Shown: positions 56,658-64,000 of the stretch, piece by piece | Layout of the letters: each line of letters starts with the position of its first letter | How positions within the stretch are numbered: position 1 is the stretch's first letter | NCBI GenBank assembly: GCA_964610575.1 | Contig: CAZSYX010000009.1 | Coordinates: 1-64,000, forward strand | Length of the DNA stretch: 64,000 bases | From: JADJWR01 sp964610575 | GTDB taxonomy: Bacteria > Pseudomonadota > Gammaproteobacteria > Burkholderiales > Burkholderiaceae_F | Direction of reading: 5' to 3' | The notes under the pieces: model-generated | Databases searched by the model: none | What the model was told of the DNA's origin: nothing | What the model saw: the letters and a program-made list of their open reading frames with translations, nothing else | Made by a program: the position numbers and the translations under genes

Positions 56658-58094
56658 TCAGCGTTGCTTGACCACCGCGTAGCGCGCCAGCGTCCTGGCC
56701 CGCGCCTCGGCGTGCTCGACGATCGGCGGCGGGTAGTCGCTGCCGATCACGCAGCCCGCCTCCTGCTGTCGCTGCAGCGACAGCAGCCACGGCGCGTGGA
56801 TCTCCTTCGCCGACAGATTCGCCAGTTGCGGCAGGTAGCGCCTGATGAACCCGCCCTCGGGGTCGAACTTCTCGCTCTGCGCCACCGGGTTGAAGATGCG
56901 GAAATAGGGCTGTGCGTCGCAGCCGCTGGAGGCCGCCCACTGCCAGCCGCCGTTGTTGGCGGCCAGGTCGAAGTCGATCAGCCGGCGGGCGAAGTACCGC
57001 TCGCCGGCCCGCCAGTCGATGCCGAGGTCCTTGGTCAGGAAGCTTGCCGTCACCATGCGCAGCCGGTTGTGCATGTAGCCGGTCCGGTTGATCTGCGCCA
57101 TCGCTGCATCGACCAGCGGATAGCCGGTATGGCCCTCGCACCAGGCGGCGAAGAGCTCCGGCGCGTCGTCCCAGCGGATGCGGTCGTACTCGGGCTTGAA
57201 GCTCGCCGCGGTTACCTGCGGGTGGTGATAGAGGACCTGCTGGTAGAACTCGCGCCAGATCAGTTCCGACAGCCAGGTCGCCGCGCCGGCAGACTGCAGC
57301 GAGCGTTCGCATGCGAAGCGCGCCAGGTCGCGGATCGAAACGGTGCCGAAACGCAGGTGCACCGACAGGTACGACGGCCCGCGCACGGCCGGGTAGTCGC
57401 GTGCCTCGCGGTAGTGGTCGATGCGGGTCTTGAAATCGTCGAAGAGCAGGCCGCCGCCGCGGGTGCCCGCGGCGACCTTCAGTTCGTCGAGATCGCTTTG
57501 CTTGAAGCCGAGCGCCTGCAGCGAAGGGATCGCCGCCGGTGCTGGCGGAGGCGCGAGGGCGGTGAGGTACTTCTGCACTTCGTACGACCGCAGGTGAAAC
57601 GGCGTCAGCGTCTTCAGCCACGCGTTCTTGTAGGGCGTGAAGACCGAGAACGGCCGGCCGGCGCCGGTCAGCACCTCGTCGCGCTCGAAGATCACCTGGT
57701 CCTTGAAGGTGTGCAACCGGCGGCCGGCGGCTCGGAGCCCTGCGGCGACCTGCGCGTCGCGCTCGATCGCATAGGGCTCGGAGTCGTGGTTGGCGAACAC
57801 CGCGCCGACGCGCAGTTCGTCGGCCAGCCGGACCATCTCGTCGGCAGCCACCCCGTGGCGGACGATCAGCGCGCCGCCGTGCATGCGCAGCTCGGCGGCG
57901 AGCTCGTGCAGGCTGCGGTGGATGAAGTCGACGCGGCGGTCGGTCGCCAGGCCCTCGGCGAGCAGTTCGTCGAGGATCGCGCGGTCGAAGACGAAGGCGG
58001 CATACACGCGCCGCGCGCTCTTCAGGCAATGATGGAGGGCCGCGTTGTCGGCAAGCCGCAGATCGCGGCGAAACCACATCAGGGCCGAATCCAT
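56658..58094 (-). CDS. phrB: deoxyribodipyrimidine photo-lyase
   Basis: 478 residues, full length. N-terminal antenna domain LMWFRRDLRLADNAALH; C-terminal FAD domain with WREFYQQVLYHHP, TGYPLVDAAMAQINRTGYMHNRLRM and DFDLAANNGGWQWAASSGCDAQPYFRIFNP. Repairs UV-induced cyclobutane pyrimidine dimers using blue light. Class I CPD type. Divergent from yqgE. Confidence 0.95.
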   Translation of the reverse strand: MDSALMWFRRDLRLADNAALHHCLKSARRVYAAFVFDRAILDELLAEGLATDRRVDFIHRSLHELAAELRMHGGALIVRHGVAADEMVRLADELRVGAVFANHDSEPYAIERDAQVAAGLRAAGRRLHTFKDQVIFERDEVLTGAGRPFSVFTPYKNAWLKTLTPFHLRSYEVQKYLTALAPPPAPAAIPSLQALGFKQSDLDELKVAAGTRGGGLLFDDFKTRIDHYREARDYPAVRGPSYLSVHLRFGTVSIRDLARFACERSLQSAGAATWLSELIWREFYQQVLYHHPQVTAASFKPEYDRIRWDDAPELFAAWCEGHTGYPLVDAAMAQINRTGYMHNRLRMVTASFLTKDLGIDWRAGERYFARRLIDFDLAANNGGWQWAASSGCDAQPYFRIFNPVAQSEKFDPEGGFIRRYLPQLANLSAKEIHAPWLLSLQRQQEAGCVIGSDYPPPIVEHAEARARTLARYAVVKQR

Positions 58095-58174
58095 CTTCAG
58101 TGTGCAGCAAGCCGCTCGTCGGGCGAGCTTACAATGCCGTCAGAGATGCCGGACCCTCGGATCACCGCGAAACC

Positions 58175-58726
58175 ATGGACCTGACGCACAAGTTCCTGAT
58201 CGCGATGCCAGCAATGGCCGATCCGAACTTCGCCGGCTCGGTGGTCTACATCTGCGAGCACACCGACAAGGGCGCGCTCGGCCTGGTCATCAACCGGCCG
58301 ACCGAGCTGACGCTGGAAAGTCTCTTTGACAAGGTCGACCTGAAGCTCGAGATCGCGCCGTGGAAGGACGCGCCCGTCTACTTCGGCGGGCCGGTGCAGA
58401 CCGAGCGCGGCTTCGTGCTGCATGTGCCGGCGGGCCACTACAGTTCGTCGCTGCCGGTGGCCGATGACATCGCGCTGACCACCTCGAAGGACGTGCTCGA
58501 AGCAGTGGCGGGCGGCACGGGCCCGGCGAAGTTGCTGGTCACGCTCGGCTATTCCGGCTGGGGCGCGGGGCAGCTCGAATCGGAAGTGTCGGCCAACGCC
58601 TGGCTGACCGTCGATGCCCAGCCAACCATCATCTTCGACACGCCGGCGGAAGCGCGGCAGGCGGCGGCGCTGCGCCTGCTCGGGATCGACCCGGCGCAGC
58701 TGTCGGCGCAGGCCGGACATGCATGA
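58175..58726 (+). CDS. yqgE: YqgE/AlgH family protein
   Basis: 183 residues, function unresolved (AlgH-type). Family segments are LTHKFLIAMPAMADPNFAGSVVYICEH, GALGLVINRP, VYFGGPVQTERGFVLH, and LGYSGWGAGQLESEVSANAWL. It begins at the ATG of 58175 and overlaps ruvX by 8 nt. yqgE-ruvX-pyrR-pyrB is a conserved gene order in beta- and gammaproteobacteria. Confidence 0.93.
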   Translation: MDLTHKFLIAMPAMADPNFAGSVVYICEHTDKGALGLVINRPTELTLESLFDKVDLKLEIAPWKDAPVYFGGPVQTERGFVLHVPAGHYSSSLPVADDIALTTSKDVLEAVAGGTGPAKLLVTLGYSGWGAGQLESEVSANAWLTVDAQPTIIFDTPAEARQAAALRLLGIDPAQLSAQAGHA

Positions 58727-59234
58727 ACGGGCGCCGCCGGCTTCCCGGACTGCGGCCCATTCTTCCTTTCCGCCTCTGTTGAAAGAAGAAATCGTGCTCG
58801 GTTTCGACTTCGGCACGCGCCGCGTCGGCGTGGCGGTCGGCAACGGCGTCACCCGCCAGGCGCGGCCGCTGGCGCTGATCGCCGATGAGGGTGACGTGCG
58901 CTGGCGGCGGATCGGCGAGTTGATCGCCTCGTGGCAGCCCGCGCAACTGGTGGTCGGCATCGCGCGGCACCCGGACGGCACACCGCACGAACTGACCGCG
59001 CGCTGTGAGCGCTTCGCCCGCCAGCTCGAGGGCCGCTACCGGCTGCCGGTGGCGCGCGTCGACGAGCGCTATTCGTCGGTGGTGGTGAACGAGGGACGCG
59101 ACGACGAGGCGGCGGCGGTGATCCTGCAGCAGTGGCTCGACGAGATCGGCTCCCCCTCTCCCCTTCCCCCTCTCCCGCCCGGGGAGAGGGGAAACCTACG
59201 GTCAACGTCGCCAAACGACGTTGAAGAACAATGA
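58719..59234 (+). CDS. ruvX: Holliday junction resolvase-like protein YqgF/RuvX
   Basis: 171 residues. RNase H-fold: catalytic Asp in VLGFDFGTRRVGVAVGN (about residue 29), LVVGIARHPDGTPHE, and DERYSSVVV near the C-terminus. YqgF acts in 16S rRNA 5' maturation and/or recombination. The core ends at about residue 144 (LQQWLDEIG). The remaining 27 residues (SPSPLPPLPPGERG...) are encoded by a CT/GA palindromic repeat at 59151-59191 and are probably not part of the conserved fold. Its TGA overlaps the pyrR ATG by four bases. Confidence 0.9.
   Translation: MHERAPPASRTAAHSSFPPLLKEEIVLGFDFGTRRVGVAVGNGVTRQARPLALIADEGDVRWRRIGELIASWQPAQLVVGIARHPDGTPHELTARCERFARQLEGRYRLPVARVDERYSSVVVNEGRDDEAAAVILQQWLDEIGSPSPLPPLPPGERGNLRSTSPNDVEEQ
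59151..59191. repeat. CT/GA-rich palindromic repeat inside the ruvX 3' end
   Basis: TCCCCCTCTCCCC ... GGGGAGAGGGG, related to the elements around the DUF559 gene. It is translated as the ruvX C-terminal tail. A second hairpin (CAACGTCG/CGACGTTG, 59203-59223) lies just before the pyrR start. Confidence 0.75.
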
Positions 59235-59737
59235 TCGAACTCGATGCCGAGGCGGTCTACCGCAGCCTGGCGGCAAGATTGCGCGAGGAGGTGATCGGCC
59301 GCGACATCCGGCTGGTCGGCGTGCACACCGGCGGCGTGTGGCTGGCGCAACGCCTGAAGGCGGACCTCGCCGTGGCGCACGAGGTGGGCATCCTCGACAT
59401 CTCGTTCTATCGCGACGACTTCTCGCGCTCGGGGCTGAACCCGAGCGTGAAGCCGTCGTCGATCGCCTTCGACGTCGAGGGGGCCGACATCGTGCTGGTC
59501 GACGACGTGCTGTACACCGGCCGCACCGTGCGCGCGGCGATGAACGAGCTTTTCGACTACGGCCGGCCGGCGCGCATCGACCTGGCGGTGCTGATCGACC
59601 GCGGCGGCCGAGAGCTGCCGATCGCGCCGACGGCGGTCGGCCGCCGCATCGAAGTGCCGGAGGAGATCAGCGTCGTGCTGTCGCGCGACGACGATGGCCG
59701 CCTGCACCTGACCCTGGAGCAGCGCCGTGACATCTGA
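59231..59737 (+). CDS. pyrR: PyrR bifunctional pyrimidine regulator / uracil phosphoribosyltransferase
   Basis: 168 residues. PRPP-binding loop DIVLVDDVLYTGRTVRAAMNEL (about residues 93-114), GVHTGGVWLA and ISFYRDDFSRSGLNP. In Gram-positives PyrR attenuates pyr operons by binding RNA; in proteobacteria its regulatory role is less clear. It overlaps ruvX by 4 nt and pyrB by 11 nt, so expression is coupled. Confidence 0.92.
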   Translation: MIELDAEAVYRSLAARLREEVIGRDIRLVGVHTGGVWLAQRLKADLAVAHEVGILDISFYRDDFSRSGLNPSVKPSSIAFDVEGADIVLVDDVLYTGRTVRAAMNELFDYGRPARIDLAVLIDRGGRELPIAPTAVGRRIEVPEEISVVLSRDDDGRLHLTLEQRRDI

Positions 59738-60701
59738 ATTCGGCCGCAACCCGCAGCTGAACCGCGACGGCGAGCTGCATCACCTGCTGTCGCTCGAAGG
59801 ACTGCCGCGCGCGATCATCGAGCGCATCCTCTCTACCGCCGACGGCTTCATCAACATCGCCGAACGCGAAGTCAAGAACGTGCCGCTGCTGCGCGGCCGC
59901 TCGGTGTTCAACCTGTTCTTCGAGCACAGCACGCGCACGCGCACCACCTTTGAGATTGCCGCCCGCCGGCTGTCGGCGGACGTCTTCAACCTGGACATCA
60001 TGCGTTCGAGCACCGCCAAGGGCGAATCGCTGCTCGACACGATCAACAACCTGACGGCGATGCAGGCCGACATGTTCGTGGTGCGCCACGCCACCGGCGG
60101 CGCGCCGCACCTGATCGCACGCCACGTGGCGCCGCACGTGCACGTGATCAACGCCGGCGACGGCCGCCATGCGCACCCGACGCAGGGCCTGCTCGACATG
60201 TACACGATCCGCCACTACAAGCGCGATTTCACCAACCTGACGGTGGCGATCGTCGGCGACATCCTGCACTCGCGGGTGGCCCGCTCCGACATCCATGCGC
60301 TGACCACGCTCGGCGTGCCCGAGGTGCGCGCGGTGGGACCTTTGACGCTGCTGCCCGACGGGCTCGAGCAGATGGGCGTGCGCGTGTTCACCAGGCTCGA
60401 CGAAGGCCTCCGCGGCGCCGACGTGATCATCATGCTGCGGCTGCAGAACGAGCGCATGCGCGGCGCACTGCTGCCGAGCGCGCAGGAGTACTTCCGCAAC
60501 TACGGGCTGACGCCGGAGCGGCTGCAACTGGCCAAGCCCGATGCGATCGTCATGCACCCCGGGCCGATGAACCGCGGCGTCGAGATCGACTCGCGCGTGG
60601 CCGACGGCACGCAGAGCGTGATCCTGCCGCAGGTGACCTTCGGCATCGCCGTGCGGATGGCCGTGCTGTCGATCGCCGCGTCTTCGCAGAGGATGCAATG
60701 A
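59727..60701 (+). CDS. pyrB: aspartate carbamoyltransferase catalytic subunit
   Basis: 324 residues. Carbamoyl-phosphate site FFEHSTRTRTTFE, HPTQGLLDMYTI, and DVIIMLRLQNERM. Makes carbamoyl-aspartate, the committed step of pyrimidine synthesis. The GTG at 59727 overlaps the end of pyrR. Directly followed (ATGA overlap) by the inactive dihydroorotase homologue that forms its holoenzyme, as in Pseudomonas. Confidence 0.95.
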   Translation: MTSEFGRNPQLNRDGELHHLLSLEGLPRAIIERILSTADGFINIAEREVKNVPLLRGRSVFNLFFEHSTRTRTTFEIAARRLSADVFNLDIMRSSTAKGESLLDTINNLTAMQADMFVVRHATGGAPHLIARHVAPHVHVINAGDGRHAHPTQGLLDMYTIRHYKRDFTNLTVAIVGDILHSRVARSDIHALTTLGVPEVRAVGPLTLLPDGLEQMGVRVFTRLDEGLRGADVIIMLRLQNERMRGALLPSAQEYFRNYGLTPERLQLAKPDAIVMHPGPMNRGVEIDSRVADGTQSVILPQVTFGIAVRMAVLSIAASSQRMQ

Positions 60702-61993
60702 AGCTCGTCATTCGCCAGGGCCGCGTGATCGATCCGGCGTCGAACCACGACGCGGTCGCCGATCTTTGCATCGCCGACGGTCGCATCGCGGCGCTCGGCA
60801 CCGCACCGGCCGGTTTTGCCGCCGAGCGCGAGATCGATGCGCGCGGCCTCGTCGTTGCGCCGGGGCTCGTTGACCTGTGCGCGCGCATGCGCGAACCGGG
60901 CGCCGAGGGGGCTCTGAAGCGCGAGATGCGCGCGGCGCTGGCCGGCGGGGTCACCGGCGTGGTGTGCCCGCCCGACACCGACCCGCCGCTCGACGAGCCG
61001 GGCCTGGTGCGCATGCTGCGCCAGCGCTCGCGCGAGTCGGAAGGCAGCCGCCTGTATCCGCTCGGTGCGCTGACGGCGGGGCTGAAGGGCGAGGTGCTGG
61101 CCGAGATCGAAACGCTTGCCGAGGCCGGCTGCGTCGCTTTCATGCAGACCGGAGTGCTGCCGCATGACAACGGCGTGCTGCTGCAGATCCTGCGCTACGC
61201 CAAGACCTTCGACCTGCCGATCTGGCTGCGCCCGGTCGAGGACACGCTCGCCGGTGACGGTGTGGCAGGCGCAGGCGCAGTGGCCGGCCGGCTCGGCTTG
61301 CCGGCCGTGCCGGTGCTGGCCGAGACGGTCGCGCTGCAGACAGTCTTCGAAATGCAGCGCGAAACCCGCGCGCGCGTGCACCTCTGTCGCCTGTCGAGCG
61401 CGGCTGGCATCGAACTCGTGCGCCAGGCGAAGCGCGAGGGCCTGCCGGTGACCGCCGATGTCGGCGTGCACCACGTGCACCTCACTGACGTCGACATCGG
61501 CTACTTCAACCCCGACTTCCGCCTCGATCCGCCGCTGCGCACGCAGCGCGACCGCGACGCGATCGCCGCCGGGCTCGCCGACGGGACGATCGACGCCATC
61601 TGCTCCGACCACGCGCCGGTGGCCGAGGACGACAAGCTGCTGCCCTTCGGCGAAGCGACGCCCGGCGCCACGGCGCTGGAGACGCTGCTGCCGCTGGTGC
61701 TCAAGTGGGGTGAAGCAGCGAAGCTGCCGCTCGCCGCCACGCTGGCCAGGATCACCAGCACGCCGGCTCAGATCCTGGGCGAACCGACCGGGCGGCTCGC
61801 CGTGGGCGCCAAGGCAGACATCGTCATCTTCGATCCCAAGGCCCACTGGACCGTCACGCGAGCCGAACTCGTCAGCCGCGGCGGCAACACGCCGTTCTCC
61901 GGCTACGAACTGCTCGGCCGCGCCATGCTGACGATGGTCGGCGGCGACGTCCGCTTCGACCGGAAATCGGGGTCAGAGTCGAATTTCGGTTGA
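60698..61993 (+). CDS. dihydroorotase-like protein PyrX (probably inactive, ATCase partner)
   Basis: 431 residues of the amidohydrolase/class I dihydroorotase family. The metal-binding motif usually read as D-x-H-x-H-x-R is replaced by VDLCARMREPG (about residues 58-68), so both zinc His ligands are missing, although later parts (SDHAPVAEDDK, EPTGRLAVGAKADIVIFD) are kept. Such pseudo-DHOases (pyrC'/pyrX) stabilise dodecameric ATCase in Pseudomonas and relatives. The active dihydroorotase is pyrC at 31550. ATGA overlap with pyrB. Confidence 0.9.
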   Translation: MKLVIRQGRVIDPASNHDAVADLCIADGRIAALGTAPAGFAAEREIDARGLVVAPGLVDLCARMREPGAEGALKREMRAALAGGVTGVVCPPDTDPPLDEPGLVRMLRQRSRESEGSRLYPLGALTAGLKGEVLAEIETLAEAGCVAFMQTGVLPHDNGVLLQILRYAKTFDLPIWLRPVEDTLAGDGVAGAGAVAGRLGLPAVPVLAETVALQTVFEMQRETRARVHLCRLSSAAGIELVRQAKREGLPVTADVGVHHVHLTDVDIGYFNPDFRLDPPLRTQRDRDAIAAGLADGTIDAICSDHAPVAEDDKLLPFGEATPGATALETLLPLVLKWGEAAKLPLAATLARITSTPAQILGEPTGRLAVGAKADIVIFDPKAHWTVTRAELVSRGGNTPFSGYELLGRAMLTMVGGDVRFDRKSGSESNFG

Positions 61994-62087
61994 GCGTGAG
62001 CGCGGCGGCCAGCGCAACGTGTGGCCGCGGCCGGGCTGCACTTGCTTCGTTTCGCCGCGGTGCTCAGCGACCGTCAACGCTCGCACG

Positions 62088-62957
62088 ATGAGAAAGCTGC
62101 TGGCACCGCTGCGCATCGTGCTGCTGCTCGTGCACGTGCTGGCCGGCATCGGCATTGCGGCAGCGATCTTCCCGTGGCAGGTGCAATCGGGGCGCAACCG
62201 GATCATCCGCTTCTGGTCGCGGCTGCTGCTGACGATCTGCGGCGCCCGGCTGCGCGTGACCGGCCTGCCGCTGCCGCCTGCCATTGCACAGACGGGGATC
62301 GAGCCGGGCAGCCGCGGACGGATGCTGCTGGCCAATCACATTTCCTGGATCGACCCGTTCGCGCTGAACGCGTCGGTGCCGAGCCGCTTCGTCGCCAAGG
62401 CCGAGATCCGCGCCTGGCCGCTGCTCGGCACGCTGGTGACGCTGGTGGGTGCGCTGTACATCGAGCGCGGTCGTCGGCACGCGGTGGCCTCGATGAACCA
62501 CCGGGTGCGCGACCGGTTGAAGGACGGCGAAACGGTGGCGGTCTTCCCCGAGGGAACGACCACCGATGGCCGCTCGCTGCTGCCGTTCCATTCGAACCTG
62601 GTGGCGCCGGCACTCGGCGTCGGCGCCGAGTGCTGGCCGGTCGCCTTGCGCTTCACGGAGGACGGCGCGCCATCGACGGCCGCCGCGTTCATCGGCGAGA
62701 TGAGCATCGTCACCTCGCTGTGGAACATCCTCGTTGCGCGGCGGCTGCAGATCGAGGTGGCGTTCCTCGAGCCGGTGCCGACGCTCGGCGACCGCAACCG
62801 GCATCACCTCGCCGAGGCGGCGGCCGAGCGCGTTGCCGCCTGGCTGGACTTGCCGGCGCCGTCGGGGCGGCGCTTCAATTCGGAGCCGAACCCGGGCGCC
62901 GATACTGCGGACAAGGCACCTGAATCAGGCGGCGAGCGGGCCAGCACAGCGCCGTGA
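62088..62957 (+). CDS. lysophospholipid acyltransferase (PlsC family)
   Basis: 289 residues. An N-terminal membrane segment (APLRIVLLLVHVLAGIGIAAAIF) precedes the acyltransferase motifs: NHISWIDPFA (catalytic NHx4D, about residue 85), FVAKAEIRAWPLLG, and VAVFPEGTTTDGRSLLPFHSNL. It transfers an acyl group to a lysophospholipid or similar acceptor at the inner membrane. Its last 83 nt overlap the 3' end of apaH on the opposite strand. Confidence 0.88.
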   Translation: MRKLLAPLRIVLLLVHVLAGIGIAAAIFPWQVQSGRNRIIRFWSRLLLTICGARLRVTGLPLPPAIAQTGIEPGSRGRMLLANHISWIDPFALNASVPSRFVAKAEIRAWPLLGTLVTLVGALYIERGRRHAVASMNHRVRDRLKDGETVAVFPEGTTTDGRSLLPFHSNLVAPALGVGAECWPVALRFTEDGAPSTAAAFIGEMSIVTSLWNILVARRLQIEVAFLEPVPTLGDRNRHHLAEAAAERVAAWLDLPAPSGRRFNSEPNPGADTADKAPESGGERASTAP

Positions 62958-63711
62958 GGGCACCTCCCCAGACGCAACCGGAATCGATGCATACCGCGTC
63001 GTCACGCAGCACGAGCCCGAGCGTCGACCAGTGCCCGAAGATGACCGGCGTGCCGCGCGTGGCGCGCTGCGGGTGGTCGAACCATGGCACGAAACCCGGC
63101 GGCGCCGCCTTGGTGCCTTCCTTGACCGTGAAATCCATCGTTCCGTCGGCAGCGACGAAACGCAGGCGCGTGAGCGCGTTGATCACGCAGCGCGCGCGGT
63201 CGGCGCCTTCGAGGCGATCGTCCCACTGCGCCGGCCGGTTGCCATACATGGTGGCGAGGAAAGCGCGGTAGTCCGGCGCGCGCAACCGCGTCTCGATCTC
63301 GGAGGCGAGCGAGAGTGTCTTCTCGACCGACCACTGCGGCAGCACGCCGGCGTGGACGAACAGCGCGCCGGCTTCGTGCAACGCCAGCGGCCGCGCGCGC
63401 AACCAGTCGAGCAGTTCGTCGCGGTCCGGTGCGGCGAGGATGTCGGCCAGCGTGTCGTCGTCGTGCTGCCTGCGGATCCCGGCGGCCACCGCGAGCAGGT
63501 GCAGGTCGTGATTGCCGAGCAGGGCGTCCGCGCGGCCGCCGAGCGACTTCACGAAGCGCAGCGAGGCCAGCGACTGCGGCCCGCGGTTGATCAGGTCGCC
63601 GATGAACAGCAGGCGCGACGACGGCGGCAGTTCTTCGAGCAGCGACTGCAGGCTGGCCAGGCAGCCCTGCACATCGCCGATGACCCACAGCCGATCATCG
63701 GCGGCAGTCAT
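62875..63711 (-). CDS. apaH: symmetrical bis(5'-nucleosyl)-tetraphosphatase
   Basis: 278 residues. Metallophosphoesterase motifs WVIGDVQGC (GDxxG), LLFIGDLINRGPQS (GDxxxRG), ALLGNHDLHLL (GNHD) and FVHAGVLPQWS. Hydrolyses Ap4A to ADP, lowering alarmone levels. Starts 4 nt inside the end of the upstream rfaE2/hldE gene. Its terminal 83 nt overlap the acyltransferase gene tail to tail. Confidence 0.94.
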   Translation of the reverse strand: MTAADDRLWVIGDVQGCLASLQSLLEELPPSSRLLFIGDLINRGPQSLASLRFVKSLGGRADALLGNHDLHLLAVAAGIRRQHDDDTLADILAAPDRDELLDWLRARPLALHEAGALFVHAGVLPQWSVEKTLSLASEIETRLRAPDYRAFLATMYGNRPAQWDDRLEGADRARCVINALTRLRFVAADGTMDFTVKEGTKAAPPGFVPWFDHPQRATRGTPVIFGHWSTLGLVLRDDAVCIDSGCVWGGALTALCWPARRLIQVPCPQYRRPGSAPN

Positions 63712-64000
63712 CGCGCGCCGCGAACCTTGGCCAGCAGCGCGCTCGTCGAGCGTTCGAACTCGAAGGCAATCGCCACCGTCCGCGCGCCCCAGGTACGCGC
63801 CAGTTGCGCCTCGGGCACGGCCGCCATGTCGTAGTCGCCGCCCTTGACGTAGATGTCGGGGCGAACGATCTCGACCACCGGCAGCGGCACCGCTTCGTCG
63901 AATACGGTGACCAGCGACACGCTCTCCAGCGCCGCCAGCACGGCGGCGCGATCGGCCTCGGTGTTGACCGGTCGGTCGTCGCCCTTGCCGAGCCGCCGCA
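63708..64000 (-). CDS. D-glycero-beta-D-manno-heptose 1-phosphate adenylyltransferase, 3' part
   Basis: Open from the window edge to the TGA at 63708. The visible 97 residues, RRLGKGDDRPVNTEADRAAV...LESVSLVTVFDE...IVRPDIYVKGGDYD, match the C-terminal half of RfaE2/HldE, which makes ADP-heptose for lipopolysaccharide. The N-terminal part with the nucleotidyl-transfer His motif is outside the window, so a single-domain RfaE2 and a fused HldE cannot be told apart. ATGA overlap with apaH. Confidence 0.88.
   Translation of the reverse strand, partial: RRLGKGDDRPVNTEADRAAVLAALESVSLVTVFDEAVPLPVVEIVRPDIYVKGGDYDMAAVPEAQLARTWGARTVAIAFEFERSTSALLAKVRGAR

Noticed and set aside
60698..61993. Second active dihydroorotase
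   Set aside because: The metal-binding His pair is missing, so it is called a non-catalytic ATCase partner.

Overview
The window is a chromosomal stretch of a high-GC betaproteobacterium, most likely in the order Burkholderiales. The signs are the very GC-rich third codon positions, a rubredoxin-pilGHIJ-chpA chemotaxis cluster, aapJQMP amino-acid transport genes, a pyrC-DUF3025 pair, pyrR-pyrB-inactive-DHOase genes, a homodimeric-type AceE, and groESL under combined sigma-32/CIRCE control. It looks like a draft assembly: a 100-N scaffold gap lies at 5678-5777 and at least two genes carry single-base frameshifts.

Layout. 1-5.6 kb: a + strand fatty-acid/CoA block (3' end of a FadB-like protein, thiolase, enoyl-CoA hydratase, PaaI-type thioesterase, SGNH hydrolase, HSDL2-like SDR). 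5.6-13.6 kb: DUF808 membrane protein (split by the gap), a PQQ-dependent sugar dehydrogenase lipoprotein, an amidase, a phasin-like protein of unknown function, an acyl-CoA thioesterase/SDR pair and an Atm1-type ABC exporter. 13.8-18.6 kb: the aapJQMP general L-amino-acid ABC transporter, interrupted between aapM and aapP by a small DUF559 nuclease gene flanked by GC-rich palindromic repeats. 18.6-24.5 kb: a Bcr/CflA efflux pump, cysteine synthase, a membrane/spermidine-synthase-like fusion protein, a vapBC toxin-antitoxin pair followed by a decayed second copy of the fusion gene's 3' end, and a frameshifted small secreted protein. 24.6-31.5 kb, minus strand: a frameshifted S8 subtilase, a solitary aceE and an M23 peptidase. 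31.5-35.2 kb: pyrC, DUF3025, denD-like, pyrF. 35.4-45.2 kb: the type IV pilus Chp chemosensory operon (pilG-pilH-pilI-pilJ-chpA) behind a rubredoxin gene. 45.5-52.8 kb: hemL, a DsbD-like reductase with a secreted redoxin, dacB, the chaperedoxin cnoX and an isolated Cas6e-like endoribonuclease. 53-55.2 kb: groES-groEL. 55.4-64 kb: an MFS transporter, photolyase, yqgE-ruvX-pyrR-pyrB-pyrX (overlapping genes), a PlsC-type acyltransferase, apaH and the end of hldE/rfaE2.

The most unusual item is the stand-alone Cas6e-family gene at 52119-52784. It retains the histidine that aligns with the catalytic His of E. coli Cas6e and the C-terminal glycine-rich loop, but no other cas gene and no CRISPR array was seen in the window. 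It lies between cnoX and groESL. A stem-loop matching the type I-E CRISPR repeat stem (different loop) lies just after groEL. The second theme is a family of CT/GA-rich palindromes that flank the DUF559 gene inside the aap operon and also form the C-terminal coding tail of ruvX. No tRNA, rRNA, insertion sequence, prophage or CRISPR array was recognised.
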